Under the pieces are notes generated by a model, which was not told where the DNA came from, ran no database searches, and saw only the letters and a list, made by a program, of their open reading frames with translations. The position numbers were made by a program, and so were the translations under genes. A DNA stretch of 6,448 bases from Cytophagales bacterium (lineage in GTDB: Bacteria > Bacteroidota > Bacteroidia > Cytophagales > Cytophagaceae): positions 1-6,448 of the forward strand of contig JANYCO010000627.1 of assembly GCA_025360235.1 (NCBI GenBank), given 5' to 3'. This document shows positions 6,218 to 6,448 of the stretch, in pieces. Within the stretch, counting starts at the first letter, position 1. Each line of letters begins with the position of its first letter.

Positions 6218-6289
6218 CACCAGCCATTTCTCCCTTGGAGCTTTTTCTCCAACAAGTGTTGCCTGCCTACCCTTTACCAATGGCTAGTG
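6218..6289. repeat. 72-bp nested inverted repeat between the propeller pseudogene and the XRE gene
   Basis: Outer arms CACCAGCCATT (6218-6228) and AATGGCTAGTG (6279-6289) pair over 11 bp with one mismatch, which becomes a G-U wobble in minus-strand RNA. Nested inside is a perfect 6-bp hairpin, TTGGAG-CTTTTT-CTCCAA (6235-6252), followed by a small CAAC-AAGT-GTTG hairpin (6250-6261). The element starts 4 bp after the XRE-family stop codon and lies 28 bp upstream of the preferred propeller start. No T-tract follows either stem, so it is not a standard intrinsic terminator. It could be a MITE-like insertion, an mRNA 3' stabilising structure, or a regulatory leader. Nothing else is seen in 6190-6293. 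Confidence 0.5.
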
Positions 6290-6293
6290 CCTG

Positions 6294-6448
6294 TTAAATC
6301 CTAATAGAAAGTTCCAAGCGCCCTCCAAAACCAAGTTCAATTATTTTTTGAAGTGTCGAAATACGAGCTTCTTTGATATTATTCTCAATTTTAGAAATAT
6401 AGGATTTAGTCGTCCCAACTTTTTCAGCGAGTTGCTCTTGTGTCATAC
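6294..6448 (-). CDS. XRE-family helix-turn-helix protein, C-terminal part (probable toxin-antitoxin antitoxin), cut by window edge
   Basis: Fifty complete codons plus the TAA stop are visible; the 5' end lies beyond the right edge. The sequence M-T-Q-E-Q-L-A-E-K-V-G-T-T-K-S-Y-I-S-K-I, then E-N-N, is a textbook XRE/Cro-type HTH: the first helix is T-Q-E-Q-L-A-E-K-V, the turn is G-T-T, and the recognition helix is K-S-Y-I-S-K-I-E. It continues as S-T-L-Q-K-I-I-E-L and ends with a short strand-like tail, G-G-R-L-E-L-S-I-R-I. In Bacteroidota, compact XRE proteins with this tail commonly pair with an upstream RelE/HigB-type toxin, so an antitoxin and autorepressor role is inferred; no toxin lies in the window. 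The Met at 6446-6444 could be a start, but in this fold a helix normally precedes M-T-Q-E, so the true start is probably upstream. The HTH call is firm; the antitoxin role is moderate. Confidence 0.8.
   Translation of the reverse strand, partial: MTQEQLAEKVGTTKSYISKIENNIKEARISTLQKIIELGFGGRLELSIRI

Noticed and set aside
6235..6252. Hairpin as an intrinsic terminator
   Set aside because: The stem has six pairs, but neither strand carries a T-tract after it; the T-run is in the loop.
6190..6255. N-terminal extension of the propeller gene from a TTG codon
   Set aside because: It uses a rare start, runs into the 6218-6289 inverted repeat, and the ATG at 6189-6187 has a more typical A-rich leader.
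6047..6304. Plus-strand open frame of 85 codons near the right end
   Set aside because: Lys/Ser/Phe-rich antisense reading of the propeller gene that also crosses the inverted repeat; no family features.

Overview
The window looks like a Bacteroidota chromosome, probably from an environmental lineage of the Sphingobacteriales/Chitinophagales/Cytophagales type. This is inferred from AT-rich DNA, starts preceded by A/T-rich rather than strong Shine-Dalgarno sequence, and a cytochrome c maturation cluster with Bacteroidota-style proteins: a CcmD-like protein with a signal peptide, a CcmE ending in a C-P-S-K-Y motif, and an enlarged CcmF. The phylum call is confident; the order is a guess.

Positions 1-3928 (+) are a tightly packed System I cytochrome c maturation operon: ccmC, a ccmD-like gene, ccmE and ccmF. 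Intergenic gaps are 9 and 14 nt, and ccmD-like/ccmE share a 4-nt ATGA overlap. CcmC loads heme onto membrane-anchored CcmE, the CcmD-like protein probably helps release it, and CcmF attaches the heme to apocytochrome c outside the inner membrane. CcmE carries Cys in place of the usual heme-binding His (CxxxY instead of HxxxY), so this is the variant form of System I. No ccmG, ccmH or ccmI is seen in the window; ccmA and ccmB would be expected upstream, outside it.

Positions 3961-4731 (+) hold a Rossmann-like/DUF2520 NAD(P)-binding protein, 32 nt behind ccmF and possibly in the same transcript. The conserved metabolic block ends there.

Positions 4736-6448 are accessory-looking and every gene is on the minus strand: an unrecognised small putative lipoprotein, converging on the DUF2520 gene with only 4 bp between stops; a 255-bp intergenic stretch with a cluster of palindromic repeats; a beta-propeller-like gene broken by one missing nucleotide in an A-run; a 72-bp nested inverted repeat; and the C-terminal part of an XRE-family helix-turn-helix protein, probably the antitoxin of a toxin-antitoxin pair, cut by the right edge.

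No tRNA, rRNA, CRISPR array or complete insertion sequence was found. I see no convincing wholly new multi-gene system. The most informative signals are the Cys-type CcmE, the enlarged CcmF, and the two structured non-coding elements around the broken propeller gene.
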